Shown in pieces: positions 16,042-24,158 of a stretch of 64,000 nucleotides of DNA (position 1 is the first letter of the stretch; each line of letters starts with the position of its first letter). The notes under the pieces are model-generated. The model had not been told where the DNA came from and did not search any database. It saw only the letters and a program-made list of their open reading frames with translations. Position numbers and translations under genes: made by a program. Where the stretch lies: assembly GCF_030815085.1 (NCBI RefSeq), contig NZ_JAUSWG010000007.1, one strand, 5' to 3'. The DNA is from Paraclostridium ghonii. Its GTDB lineage: Bacteria > Bacillota > Clostridia > Peptostreptococcales > Peptostreptococcaceae.

Positions 16042-18666
16042 CTACTTTGTCTCATACCAAGAGTCTCCTGTATTTAAATCTACGTCTAAACTAACATCCA
16101 TAGATACAGCATGTTCCATTTCGTCTTTTACAATTTTAGATACTACCTCTAGTTCTTCTTGTATGCATTCAATAATAAGCTCATCGTGAACTTGAAGAAC
16201 TAACTTTGATTTTAGATTTTTTTCTTCTAATTTTTTATATACGTTAACCATGGCTATTTTTATTACATCTGCAGCACTACCTTGTATTGGCGCATTCATA
16301 GCTAATCTTTTTCCTAAGTTTTTAAGAATTATATTAGAAGCTTTTATTTCTGGTATATACCTTCTTCTATTTAAAATAGTTTTTACATATCCATCTTTTT
16401 TTGCTTCTTCAATTGTATTGTCCATATACAATTTTATATCTTCATAAGTATTTAGATAGCTATCAATATAATTTTTCGCTTCTTTAACTGGTATATGAAG
16501 ATTTTTAGACAATCCAAAATCGCTTATACCATATACTATACCAAAGTTTACTGCTTTTGCGGCACTTCTTTGCTCACTTGTTACATCATTTATATCTATA
16601 CCGAATACTTGTGATGCTGTTTTTGTGTGTATATCAACATTATGATTAAATGCATCTATCATATGCTCATCCTGACTCATATGTGCTAAAACCCTTAATT
16701 CGATTTGTGAGTAATCTGCATCTACTAATTTATAACCTTTATCTGCTATAAATACTTTTCTTATATTCCTACCTAATTCTAATCTTACAGGTATATTTTG
16801 AAGATTCGGTTCTGTAGATGAAATCCTTCCAGTAGTTGTTATCGTTTGATTAAATGATGAATGAATTCTATGACTTATAGGATTTATTATATTTATAAGC
16901 CCATCTACATAAGTAGATTTTAATTTTACAATTTGTCTATATTCAGTTATTTTATCTATGATTTCATGTTTATCACTTAATTGCTCTAATACTTCAGCAT
17001 TAGTTGAATATCCTGTTTTAGTTTTCTTTATAACTGGAAGTCCTAATTTTTCAAATAAAATAACCCCTAGTTGCTTTGGAGAATTTATATTAAAATCCAC
17101 TCCAGCAAGATTGTATATTTCCTCTTCAAGTTTTTCTATAGATACTTTAAACTCTTCCCCTAATTCTATTAATTTTTCTTTATCTACCATTACTCCTTCA
17201 TATTCCATGTACCCTAACACTTCTACTAGAGGCATCTCTACATGGTAAAATAGCCCATCCATATCCATACTAACTAGCTTTTCTTCCATTTTAGGACTTA
17301 CTTTTTCAACAAGTTGAATTATACTTCCTATTGTCTTATCTCTTTCTTCCTTTTCTAGGTCTTCATATTTTTTTGCTTTAACACCTTTTCCTAATAGCTC
17401 TTCAGTTGATTTTATCTTTTGTCCAAAATAATTCATTGCTATTGAGTCATATGCATAATTAGAGCTACTAGAATCAATCAGATACTCAGCTATAGATATA
17501 TCAAAGTACATATTACTTAAAGATATATTGTACGGTCTTAAAGCTATATAATCTTCTTTTAGGTTATATCCATAAATTCTTATATCTTCATCTATTAATA
17601 ACTCTTTTATCTCATCTATTTGATTCTCATCAATGTAGAATAAGTCTTCTCCATCAATGCTTAAGTACATATTTATTATATTTTTTTCAAGTATATTGCC
17701 ACTTCTAGCTATAGTTTTTAGTATTAGTTTTCCTTTAGCCTTTACTTTTTTTATGAAGTTTTTTACTTCCTCAAGCTTATTTATCACGACTTCAGTATCC
17801 TCTGTGTCTGAATCTAATCTATGTATTAAGCTGTTAAAATTGAGTTCATTAAAAACTTCTATTAATTTTGATTTATCATAGTTTCCAAACTCTAACTTTT
17901 CTAGGTCAATATCTATTGGAACATCTCTTATTATTGTAGCTAATTTTTTACTCATTATTGCAAGTTCTTTATTTTCTTCTATTTTTTTCTTAGTACTTCC
18001 TTTTACTGATTCAATATTTTCTATTATATTTTCAATGCTTCCAAATTCTTTTATAAGCTTAATACCAGTTACCTCACCAATTCCAGGAACTCCAGGTATG
18101 TTATCCGATTTATCTCCCATTAGACCTTTTAAGTCTATAAATTGAGTAGGTGTCATTTCATATCTTTTTTCAACCTCATCAAAGTTATATTCTTCAACCT
18201 CTCCTACTCCTTTTTTAGTTATAAGAGTAGTTGTATTCTTTGAAGCTAATTGTATTGCATCTTTATCTCCTGTAACAATATATACTTTATATCCTTCTTG
18301 TTCTGCATTTAATGATAAAGTTCCTATTATGTCATCTGCTTCATACCCTTCAATTTCTAATCTATTTATATTAAAAGCATCTAATAAATTCTTTAACGGC
18401 TCTAACTGTTGTTTTAACTCATCTGGCATTTTTTTTCTTCCAGCTTTATATTCTTTATATTCTAAATGTCTAAAAGTTGGAGCTTTTTTATCAAAAGCAA
18501 CACTAATATGTGTAGGTTTATATGTATCAATTAGCTTAAATAACATATTTGTAAATCCAAATATGCCATTTGTATGTAACCCTTCTTTATTTGTTAAGTC
18601 AGGCAATGCATAAAAAGCCCTATTAACAATTGAATTTCCATCTATTATAATTAACGTTTTTTCCAA
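16042..18666 (-). CDS. polA: DNA polymerase I
   Basis: An 874-residue family A polymerase with an N-terminal 5'-3' exonuclease/flap domain (LIIIDGNSI, GYEADDIIGTL, GDKSDNIPGVPGIG), a central 3'-5' exonuclease-like domain and a C-terminal polymerase domain (DADYSQIELRVLAHMS, RSAAKAVNFGIVYG, LQVHDELIIE). The first proofreading motif DxE is replaced by LKTIARSG, so proofreading is probably absent, as in Bacillus PolA. I chose TTG at 18666 because AGGAG lies 8 bases upstream; a GTG at 18675 overlaps that site. Confidence 0.96.
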   Translation of the reverse strand: MEKTLIIIDGNSIVNRAFYALPDLTNKEGLHTNGIFGFTNMLFKLIDTYKPTHISVAFDKKAPTFRHLEYKEYKAGRKKMPDELKQQLEPLKNLLDAFNINRLEIEGYEADDIIGTLSLNAEQEGYKVYIVTGDKDAIQLASKNTTTLITKKGVGEVEEYNFDEVEKRYEMTPTQFIDLKGLMGDKSDNIPGVPGIGEVTGIKLIKEFGSIENIIENIESVKGSTKKKIEENKELAIMSKKLATIIRDVPIDIDLEKLEFGNYDKSKLIEVFNELNFNSLIHRLDSDTEDTEVVINKLEEVKNFIKKVKAKGKLILKTIARSGNILEKNIINMYLSIDGEDLFYIDENQIDEIKELLIDEDIRIYGYNLKEDYIALRPYNISLSNMYFDISIAEYLIDSSSSNYAYDSIAMNYFGQKIKSTEELLGKGVKAKKYEDLEKEERDKTIGSIIQLVEKVSPKMEEKLVSMDMDGLFYHVEMPLVEVLGYMEYEGVMVDKEKLIELGEEFKVSIEKLEEEIYNLAGVDFNINSPKQLGVILFEKLGLPVIKKTKTGYSTNAEVLEQLSDKHEIIDKITEYRQIVKLKSTYVDGLINIINPISHRIHSSFNQTITTTGRISSTEPNLQNIPVRLELGRNIRKVFIADKGYKLVDADYSQIELRVLAHMSQDEHMIDAFNHNVDIHTKTASQVFGIDINDVTSEQRSAAKAVNFGIVYGISDFGLSKNLHIPVKEAKNYIDSYLNTYEDIKLYMDNTIEEAKKDGYVKTILNRRRYIPEIKASNIILKNLGKRLAMNAPIQGSAADVIKIAMVNVYKKLEEKNLKSKLVLQVHDELIIECIQEELEVVSKIVKDEMEHAVSMDVSLDVDLNTGDSWYETK

Positions 18667-18762
18667 GTTTATCACTCCTAATTATTTATACTCTCTAGTA
18701 TTGCCAATTCGTATTATATTTAATATTACCATATTATTGATTGTATATTAAGGCTAAATATA

Positions 18763-18791
18763 TTGCGAAACGTTTTTATTCCTGTTATAAT
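18763..18791 (+). promoter_or_regulatory. tRNA-Leu promoter with extended -10
   Basis: A -35 box TTGCGA (18763-18768), 17-base spacer, and -10 box TATAAT (18786-18791) with the extended TG element at 18783-18784. It ends 13 bases before the tRNA. Confidence 0.75.
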
Positions 18792-18804
18792 AAATATATA
18801 TCGG

Positions 18805-18891
18805 GCCGGTTTGCTGGAATCGGCAGACGGGGCGGACTCAAAATCCGTTGGTAGTGATACCGTGTGGGTTCAAGTCCCACAACCGGCACCA
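18805..18891 (+). tRNA. tRNA-Leu (anticodon CAA)
   Basis: A class II tRNA of 87 bases including an encoded CCA. The acceptor arms GCCGGTT and AACCGGC pair perfectly, the anticodon loop CTCAAAA gives anticodon CAA (reads UUG), and the TPsiC arm GTGGGTTCAAGTCCCAC is canonical. A long variable arm follows the anticodon stem. The gene stands alone, with its own promoter and a terminator at 18919-18955. Confidence 0.95.
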
Positions 18892-18918
18892 ATAAAAAAA
18901 CATTACGTTTAAACATTG

Positions 18919-18955
18919 AAAATACTATCTCTTTTGAGTTAGTATTTTTTATTTT
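18919..18955 (+). terminator. Intrinsic terminator after tRNA-Leu
   Basis: An imperfect 10-bp stem around 18921-18945 (one mismatch) followed by TTTTTTATTTTA, 30 bases after the tRNA. Confidence 0.7.
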
Positions 18956-19035
18956 ATCATACAAATACCCCAACCACAGAAAATTCTTAACTAGATTCTA
19001 TAAAACTAGCTAAATTAAACATTGCCACTACATAA

Positions 19036-19308
19036 AGATATTATAACACTTTATTATCTAGTGAAGTATCACCAACAAAAACTAAGACTATTAATCAACA
19101 TTTAAAGCCTTTCCTTAGAAATTTGAAAATAAGACTATATGCAAAAAACTTTGCTAAGATGATGGTTTTACCTAAAGTTGGTGTAGATGAAATACTAGGA
19201 TTAAAATGATAGGATATTGACTTTGACTCTTCTAATTTATCGGTTGACACAACTTTTAAAATAAGAAAGTGCGAATTTTCAATAACTATAACAAACAATA
19301 AAATTTAA
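19036..19308 (+). pseudogene. Possible decayed coding frame of unknown origin
   Basis: One plus-strand frame reads through about 57 codons, including AKNFAKMMVLPKVGVDEILG, hits two adjacent stops (TGA TAG, 19207-19212), and then continues open for another 31 codons to a TAA at 19306. No start codon with a ribosome-binding site is present. I do not recognise the family; the AT-rich context could produce this by chance. It lies between tRNA-Leu and an accessory-type gene. Confidence 0.3.
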
Positions 19309-19333
19309 TAAATCTACGAAAGAGGGAATTAAA

Positions 19334-20299
19334 ATGGGATTTTTTGATTTAAAAGCAATTTGTTCAGTATGTAATAATGAGGTTGGATTGAACAGGTTTA
19401 AAGTAAAACAATCTAATGCATGGATTTGCCCTGAGTGTTTAAAAAAAGCAGGTTTTTCTAATATTAATTTATCTAAAATGACAATAGAAGAAATAAAAGA
19501 AATTATTGAAGGAGAAAGTCATCAAAAATCAACTTGTTCAGTATGCAATAACGAAGTTGAATTAACTAAGTTTAAAATAGAGCAATCTAATGCATTGATC
19601 TGTCTTGAATGCGTAAAAAAGGTAGGTTTTGCCAATGATATATCTAAAATGACAATAGAAGAAATAAAAGAAATTATTGAAGAAAAACAGTATAATTTAG
19701 AAGAAAGAAATGCTCTAATTGAAAGAAATCCATTGGCAACAGCAGAAGGCATGTATAAATATTGTTTGAATAATAAATTAGGTTCTGGTTTTAATGAAAA
19801 ATGGGGAGTAAAACATTTTAAAGTAATAGAAAAAAATCTACTTTCAAATGAGGAAGTAAAGATGGCTTTTATAGGTATACATAATTATATTTCAGCTACA
19901 AACCACAATGGGCATTTTGCATATGCTATAACCAATAAAAGAATGATTATGGGACAAAAAAAACAAATATCTGGTGAAAACTTTCAGTCAGTTTCATTAG
20001 ATTATATAAATGATATAACTTTTACATCCGGGGTTTTTTCAGGTACCCTAACAATAGATACTATTAAGGAAGTTTTTAATGTTAATGTAGATAAAGATTC
20101 TGCAAGATCAATAAATTCAATGATTCATAATGTTATTGATGAATTAAAAAACATTACAATTACAAGTAAATCAAAAAATATGCATATTAATAATGTATCT
20201 ATTGCAGACGAATTAAAAAAATACAAAGAATTATTAGATTTAGGAGTATTAACTCAAGATGAATTCGAACTTCAAAAAAATAAATTGTTAAACATATAA
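19334..20299 (+). CDS. Tandem zinc-ribbon (DUF4428-like), PH-like and SHOCT domain protein
   Basis: A 321-residue protein with two copies of a zinc-ribbon module: CSVCNNEV...CPECLKK (residues about 10-60) and CSVCNNEV...CLECVKK (about 68-115). Each is followed by the identical segment SKMTIEEIKEIIE. The middle (about 140-260) resembles a bacterial PH-like domain (HFAYAITNKRMIMGQKK). The C-terminal 30 residues, ADELKKYKELLDLGVLTQDE, match SHOCT. Such combinations are frequent in Firmicute accessory and prophage regions; function is unknown. It is the only intact gene between tRNA-Leu and a degenerate tRNA-end repeat. Confidence 0.7.
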   Translation: MGFFDLKAICSVCNNEVGLNRFKVKQSNAWICPECLKKAGFSNINLSKMTIEEIKEIIEGESHQKSTCSVCNNEVELTKFKIEQSNALICLECVKKVGFANDISKMTIEEIKEIIEEKQYNLEERNALIERNPLATAEGMYKYCLNNKLGSGFNEKWGVKHFKVIEKNLLSNEEVKMAFIGIHNYISATNHNGHFAYAITNKRMIMGQKKQISGENFQSVSLDYINDITFTSGVFSGTLTIDTIKEVFNVNVDKDSARSINSMIHNVIDELKNITITSKSKNMHINNVSIADELKKYKELLDLGVLTQDEFELQKNKLLNI

Positions 20300-20412
20300 A
20301 ATTAATATATTAGCAGTTAATTTTATGAAAAAAGATTTTTATTAATTCCCTAATATATTGAATTTACATGGATAATGATATGTCAAAAACAAACCTGATT
20401 TACAATACATTT

Positions 20413-20440
20413 AGAAGCTATTTACTTAGCTTCTTTTTTT
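20413..20440 (+). terminator. Intrinsic terminator downstream of the zinc-ribbon gene
   Basis: An 8-bp stem (AGAAGCTA-type arms) with a short loop followed by TTTTTTT, 114 bases after the stop codon. Confidence 0.65.
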
Positions 20441-20596
20441 ACCCCTTTATATTCTATATTTATCTGCAATACCCCCATCGTATCAAAACTAAAACAATAT
20501 AGTGGTTAAATTAAATCATATTTTTAAAACACTAAACCATTCAATCCATTGTAGGTTCTAGCTTATACATTTTAATATTTTAAGTAAAATTACAGT

Positions 20597-20618
20597 CTCC
20601 AAATCCCACAACCTTACC
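20597..20618 (+). repeat. Degenerate copy of the tRNA-Leu 3' end (possible attachment site)
   Basis: The stretch TCCAAATCCCACAACC (20598-20613) matches 14 of 16 bases of the tRNA-Leu T-arm and acceptor strand at 18869-18884, in the same orientation, and is followed by a similar ACCA. The ten bases TCCCACAACC are identical. Such repeats are left where elements insert into tRNA genes; the match is short, so chance is possible. Confidence 0.4.
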
Positions 20619-20634
20619 ATTAGTATTTCAAAGT

Positions 20635-20664
20635 GCTTCAATTATTTTGATTGAAGCTTTTTTG
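20635..20664 (+). terminator. Orphan plus-strand intrinsic terminator
   Basis: A perfect 8-bp stem (GCTTCAAT at 20635-20642, ATTGAAGC at 20650-20657) followed by TTTTTTG. There is no plus-strand gene between this and the previous terminator at 20440, so it may end a short untranslated RNA. Confidence 0.55.
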
Positions 20665-20763
20665 TTTGTTTAAATTACTAGTACATTATTATATATTAAA
20701 AACAAAAATAAATATTTTTAAAATATAAACTCTAATTATCTACTTACTAACAAGTAATTACAT

Positions 20764-20794
20764 ATAAAAAAAGCCCCTACATAATGTAAGAGCT
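20764..20794 (-). terminator. Intrinsic terminator of the 238-residue membrane protein gene
   Basis: An inverted repeat with G-T wobbles (20772-20782 with 20784-20794) followed on the minus strand by TTTTTTT, 26 bases after the stop codon. Confidence 0.65.
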
Positions 20795-20820
20795 CTTTCC
20801 AATATGATTTTATTGTCTTT

Positions 20821-21537
20821 TTAATTTATATCTATTTTATCAGCAGACATTGCAGGTATAGTTATTTTTGCGCCCATTGTACTTGTATAGCTTGTAGTTC
20901 CTGAACTTGTTCCGTAAAGAGTTACATTATCTTTTTCAAGTATTCTACTATCTAAAATTGATGGATTATATTCTACTAGCATCATTTTATCATAATTCCC
21001 ATTTATAGCTACTCTTAAATTATTAGTTCCATCACCTTCTAATACTTGAACTACTTCACCTTTAAATTTACAATTCTTTAATAATGTTTGCTCTGGGTTC
21101 CTAGCTATTTCATCATAGGTTAACTCTGTATTATACTTATTTTTCTCTTTTTCCTCTTTAGCTCGTTTTTCCTCTTCTGCCTTCTTTTCTTCCTCTGCTT
21201 TTTTTTCTGCTTCCACCTTAGCATTTTTCTCTTCTACTTTTCTTTTTTCCTCATCCTTCATATCAAACCATGGTTTAGCTTCATCTAACTGAGATTCTAA
21301 ATGTTCATTTTGATTAGTTAACAGATCGTTTGCAGTCGTCAATTCTCTGTTTTTATCAAACAGTCCCATTGTTCCAAGTCCCATAATCATCAATCCAACA
21401 AAAAGGCCAACAAAGAAACCTCCAAAACTATTTAATATAGACTTTAATTTAGTATTTTTTAATCCTGTTTTAATTTTACTATTTTCATTCTCATCCTCTT
21501 CATTTATTACTTCTCTCTCATCTTGTTTTTCACTCAT
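20821..21537 (-). CDS. Membrane-anchored coiled-coil protein with OB-fold-like C-terminus
   Basis: A 238-residue protein with a charged cytoplasmic start, one membrane helix (about residues 37-60), a coiled coil of Lys, Glu and Ala repeats (about 75-140) and a beta-rich C-terminal domain. That domain (CKFKGEVVQVLEGDGTNNLRVAINGNYDKM...) resembles the tRNA_anti-like OB fold of uncharacterised Firmicute surface proteins. I chose the second ATG because the first (21555) begins inside the GGAGGG ribosome-binding region. It stands alone; the function is unknown. Confidence 0.6.
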   Translation of the reverse strand: MSEKQDEREVINEEDENENSKIKTGLKNTKLKSILNSFGGFFVGLFVGLMIMGLGTMGLFDKNRELTTANDLLTNQNEHLESQLDEAKPWFDMKDEEKRKVEEKNAKVEAEKKAEEEKKAEEEKRAKEEKEKNKYNTELTYDEIARNPEQTLLKNCKFKGEVVQVLEGDGTNNLRVAINGNYDKMMLVEYNPSILDSRILEKDNVTLYGTSSGTTSYTSTMGAKITIPAMSADKIDIN

Positions 21538-21702
21538 ATATATCCCTCCAAACATTATAATCCCAATAACATAATAACACTTACTTCATGTATTAATCTG
21601 TAGAAATTTGTAAAAATAATTGTTTACTCTAATAAAAAATATATTCTTTATTCTGATATATTAGCTATATAAATATATTGTTGTAAAACTATTTAAATAT
21701 AT

Positions 21703-21735
21703 AAAGCATTAGATATCACAGGTATCTAATGCTTT
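21703..21735 (-). terminator. Hairpin terminator after the spore protein gene
   Basis: A 13-bp perfect stem (AAAGCATTAGATA and its complement) 14 bases after the stop codon; the following T-tract is weak. Confidence 0.55.
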
Positions 21736-21748
21736 ATAATTTAAGGTA

Positions 21749-21970
21749 TTATTTTTTATTATTATATTCTCTTAATAGAATTTTTTCTCCCATTTGAACT
21801 AATTTCTTAGACATAACTGCACCTAAACTACCTGGTATATCTTTATCACTATTAAAAGAAATATTATTTTCCTCAATATTAAGATTTAGTGGTCCTAATT
21901 CATTTGCTATTTCTAATTTTATCTCATTTAAAGCCTGTTTTGCATTATTCACTAATGGTTTATTAGCCAT
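21749..21970 (-). CDS. Alpha/beta-type small acid-soluble spore protein
   Basis: A 73-residue SASP. These proteins coat and protect DNA in the spore core and are degraded by the Gpr protease at germination. The family pattern is visible: AKQALNEIKLEIANEL (helix 1 with a Gpr-like site around E-IANEL) and PGSLGAVMSKKLVQMGEKIL (helix 2 with the conserved G and KLV). The middle (NLNIEENNISFNSDKD) is more divergent than classical SspA/B. An AGGAGGG site precedes the ATG. It is expected to be forespore-expressed (sigma G), with only a weak candidate promoter visible. Confidence 0.85.
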   Translation of the reverse strand: MANKPLVNNAKQALNEIKLEIANELGPLNLNIEENNISFNSDKDIPGSLGAVMSKKLVQMGEKILLREYNNKK

Positions 21971-22130
21971 ATAGATGCCCTCCTTAAAATGTCTTTAAAT
22001 ATAGCATTAGCAATTTAATATCTTATTATTCTGATTATAAATTTAAGTCATTTTTTAACTACTATTACTTAGCTTTTAATATTTTTTATATTTAGCATTT
22101 ATATATGCTGTAGTCTATTATTGTAAATAA

Positions 22131-22170
22131 AAAAACTCTCTATATTTAATTTATTAAATATAGAGAGTCG
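22131..22170 (-). terminator. Intrinsic terminator of lipoprotein gene
   Basis: A 13-bp stem (CTCTCTATATTTA type arms) followed on the minus strand by TTTTTTTATTTA; the reverse direction also has a T-rich tail. Confidence 0.75.
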
Positions 22171-22173
22171 TTT

Positions 22174-22896
22174 TTATTTTGACATATTTATTAACTCTTT
22201 TATTACTGAAACATCTGATACTTTTGATATATCAATTATTTTTTCATTCTCTTCCGTTACAGATATAACAGAAACAGAGTTATCATTTTTACTTTTCATA
22301 ATAAAATAATTTATGATTTTTTCTTTGTTTTTACTATATGCAACTGCATTTGGCATATTTAATTTAGTTTCTTTAGTTAATTCTTCAATATTTTTCCCTG
22401 TATATGATTTTACTGAATTAAAATCAACTTCACTAGAGTCAATAAAAGACTGATTGTTATAAAAATCAATTATCACATTAGTTGATTTTGCTTTTTCAGG
22501 TAAATTTTCAAACCCAGATGTAAATCCAACAAATTCATCACTTTCTACCCCAACCACTTTATTTTTGTTTATATCTATATATAAAGCACTACTTGTATAT
22601 CCATCTTTTGGATATACCATTTCTATATTTATGTTTTTTAATATCCCCTCTTTATCTAAGTGCTGATAATCTCCATATTTTTCTGTATTTATATAATATG
22701 TTGTCATATATGGCTCTCCCATATTTGTTATAACATATTCATAATCTTTCCCCATTACTTCACTAACATCATTTTGAATTTTAGTTATATTTTTTAATTG
22801 TGTAGCTTTATCTACCTTTTTTTCTTTATTCATACTGCATCCCGAGAACATTAGTATGACAATTAGCATCGTGCTAATTAATAAAATTTTCTTCAT
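22174..22896 (-). CDS. Putative lipoprotein of unknown function
   Basis: A 240-residue protein with a lipoprotein signal peptide ending MFSGC (Cys at about residue 20). The mature part is soluble and alpha/beta, with EVMGKDYEYVITNMGEPYMTTYYI near its start, a pattern often found in SmpA/BamE-like or DUF lipoproteins of clostridia. I cannot name the family. It is divergent from the LysR regulator gene and has its own terminator. Confidence 0.65.
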   Translation of the reverse strand: MKKILLISTMLIVILMFSGCSMNKEKKVDKATQLKNITKIQNDVSEVMGKDYEYVITNMGEPYMTTYYINTEKYGDYQHLDKEGILKNINIEMVYPKDGYTSSALYIDINKNKVVGVESDEFVGFTSGFENLPEKAKSTNVIIDFYNNQSFIDSSEVDFNSVKSYTGKNIEELTKETKLNMPNAVAYSKNKEKIINYFIMKSKNDNSVSVISVTEENEKIIDISKVSDVSVIKELINMSK

Positions 22897-23084
22897 ACAC
22901 TAATCCTCCTAAATTTAATTATATTTAATTATATATTATTTATTTACATTAAATAACCTAAAAAGTTATATTGTAATATTTTTGTAAGACTTATTCCGCA
23001 TATTGACATTTAATTTTTATTTTTCATATGGACTCTTGTGTGTGTTATAATATGTATGGACATATTTATAGGGAGGATATTATT

Positions 23085-23999
23085 ATGGACTTAAAACAAC
23101 TTGAAGTGTTTGTAGCCGTCGCTAAGTATAATAGCTTTTCTAAAGCTGCTAAAGAGCTTTTTCTTACACAACCTACAGTTAGTGCCCATATTCAAAATCT
23201 TGAAAAAAGCCTTGATACAGTACTCGTCAATAGAAATAATAAAGTCATAACTCTTACAAAGGCTGGAGAAATTTTATATGAGCACGCTATTTATATATTA
23301 AATAATTGTAAAAAAGCTGTCTATGATATAAAAGAGTATAGCGGCAAAATAGAAGGTGTAATAGATCTTGCATGTAGTTCTATACCTGAAACTTATATAC
23401 TTCCTGATTTTTTAAAAAACTTTTATACTAATTATCCTAATGTTAAATTTAGTATAAGTCGTTATGATTCTCAAGATGCCATATCTGAGATATTAAATGA
23501 ACGTATAAGTTTTGGATTTGTAGGTTCTAAAGTGAATAATAAACAAATTGAATATATAGACTTGATAGATGATGAACTTGTATTAATAGCTCCAAAAGAA
23601 TTAGTAATAGAAAATGAAAATAATTTTATCGACATAGAAAAGCTTTATGATCTGAAATTTATAATGAGAAAAGATGGTTCTGGCACTCAAAGCATAATGA
23701 TAAATAAATTTAAATCAAATAAAATACCAATTAATCATTTAGACACTATTGCTTATGTTGAATCTAATGAATCTATAAAAGAAATGGTTAAGTTAGGACT
23801 TGGAGTTTCTTTTGTTTCTTATACTTCTATAATAGAAGATGTACAAGCAAATAAGTTAAATTTTTATAAAGTTAAAAATATGAATTTTGATAGAAAATTT
23901 TATTTTATATACTCAAAGAAAAAAACTTTTACTCCTTTAGAATATAAATTCTTAGATGGTATATGTGATTATTTTAATTTAGAACACATAAAAAATTAA
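23085..23999 (+). CDS. LysR family transcriptional regulator
   Basis: A 304-residue regulator with an N-terminal winged helix-turn-helix (FVAVAKYNSFSKAAKELFLTQPTVSAHIQNLEKSL, residues about 8-43) and a type 2 periplasmic-binding-fold effector domain. It resembles the LysR subgroup associated with selenium metabolism or CysL-type regulators in clostridia. The target is not apparent, and the flanking genes are a lipoprotein and an aminopeptidase. I chose the ATG after GGGAGGATAT; an upstream in-frame ATG at 23028 would add 19 atypical residues. A TATAAT box at 23046-23051 lies just upstream. Confidence 0.88.
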   Translation: MDLKQLEVFVAVAKYNSFSKAAKELFLTQPTVSAHIQNLEKSLDTVLVNRNNKVITLTKAGEILYEHAIYILNNCKKAVYDIKEYSGKIEGVIDLACSSIPETYILPDFLKNFYTNYPNVKFSISRYDSQDAISEILNERISFGFVGSKVNNKQIEYIDLIDDELVLIAPKELVIENENNFIDIEKLYDLKFIMRKDGSGTQSIMINKFKSNKIPINHLDTIAYVESNESIKEMVKLGLGVSFVSYTSIIEDVQANKLNFYKVKNMNFDRKFYFIYSKKKTFTPLEYKFLDGICDYFNLEHIKN

Positions 24000-24120
24000 C
24001 TTCGATTGAGCGACCACGTTATGTCGCCAATGCCATTTAAAAAACTTTCCACTGCTTAAGTTTATAAGTTGGAAATTGTATTTATCCAAAGTTCAAAATT
24101 AAATATAATTTCTGAGGTAT

Positions 24121-24156
24121 AAAAAAAGATAAGTGATTAATCACTTATCTTTTTTA
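24121..24156. terminator. Bidirectional terminator between LysR and aminopeptidase genes
   Basis: A perfect 11-bp palindromic stem (GATAAGTGATT and its complement) flanked by A-run and T-run on either side, serving two convergent genes. Confidence 0.85.
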
Positions 24157-24158
24157 TA

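Larger units (their letters stand above)
18892..19333 (+). other. tRNA-flanking gap
   Basis: This 442-base gap holds the tRNA terminator and, from 19036, a broken open frame listed separately. I see no other feature. Confidence 0.5.
20300..20820. other. Intergenic region with tandem plus-strand terminators
   Basis: This 521-base gap contains a plus-strand terminator at 20413-20440, a degenerate copy of the tRNA-Leu 3' end near 20597-20618, a second plus-strand terminator at 20635-20664, and the minus-strand terminator of the next gene. No coding frame with a ribosome-binding site was found. Confidence 0.55.

Noticed and set aside
18785..18973. 62-codon minus-strand frame across the tRNA-Leu locus (contains VVGLEPTR)
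   Set aside because: It is the complement of the tRNA gene; this is a well-known kind of spurious protein prediction.
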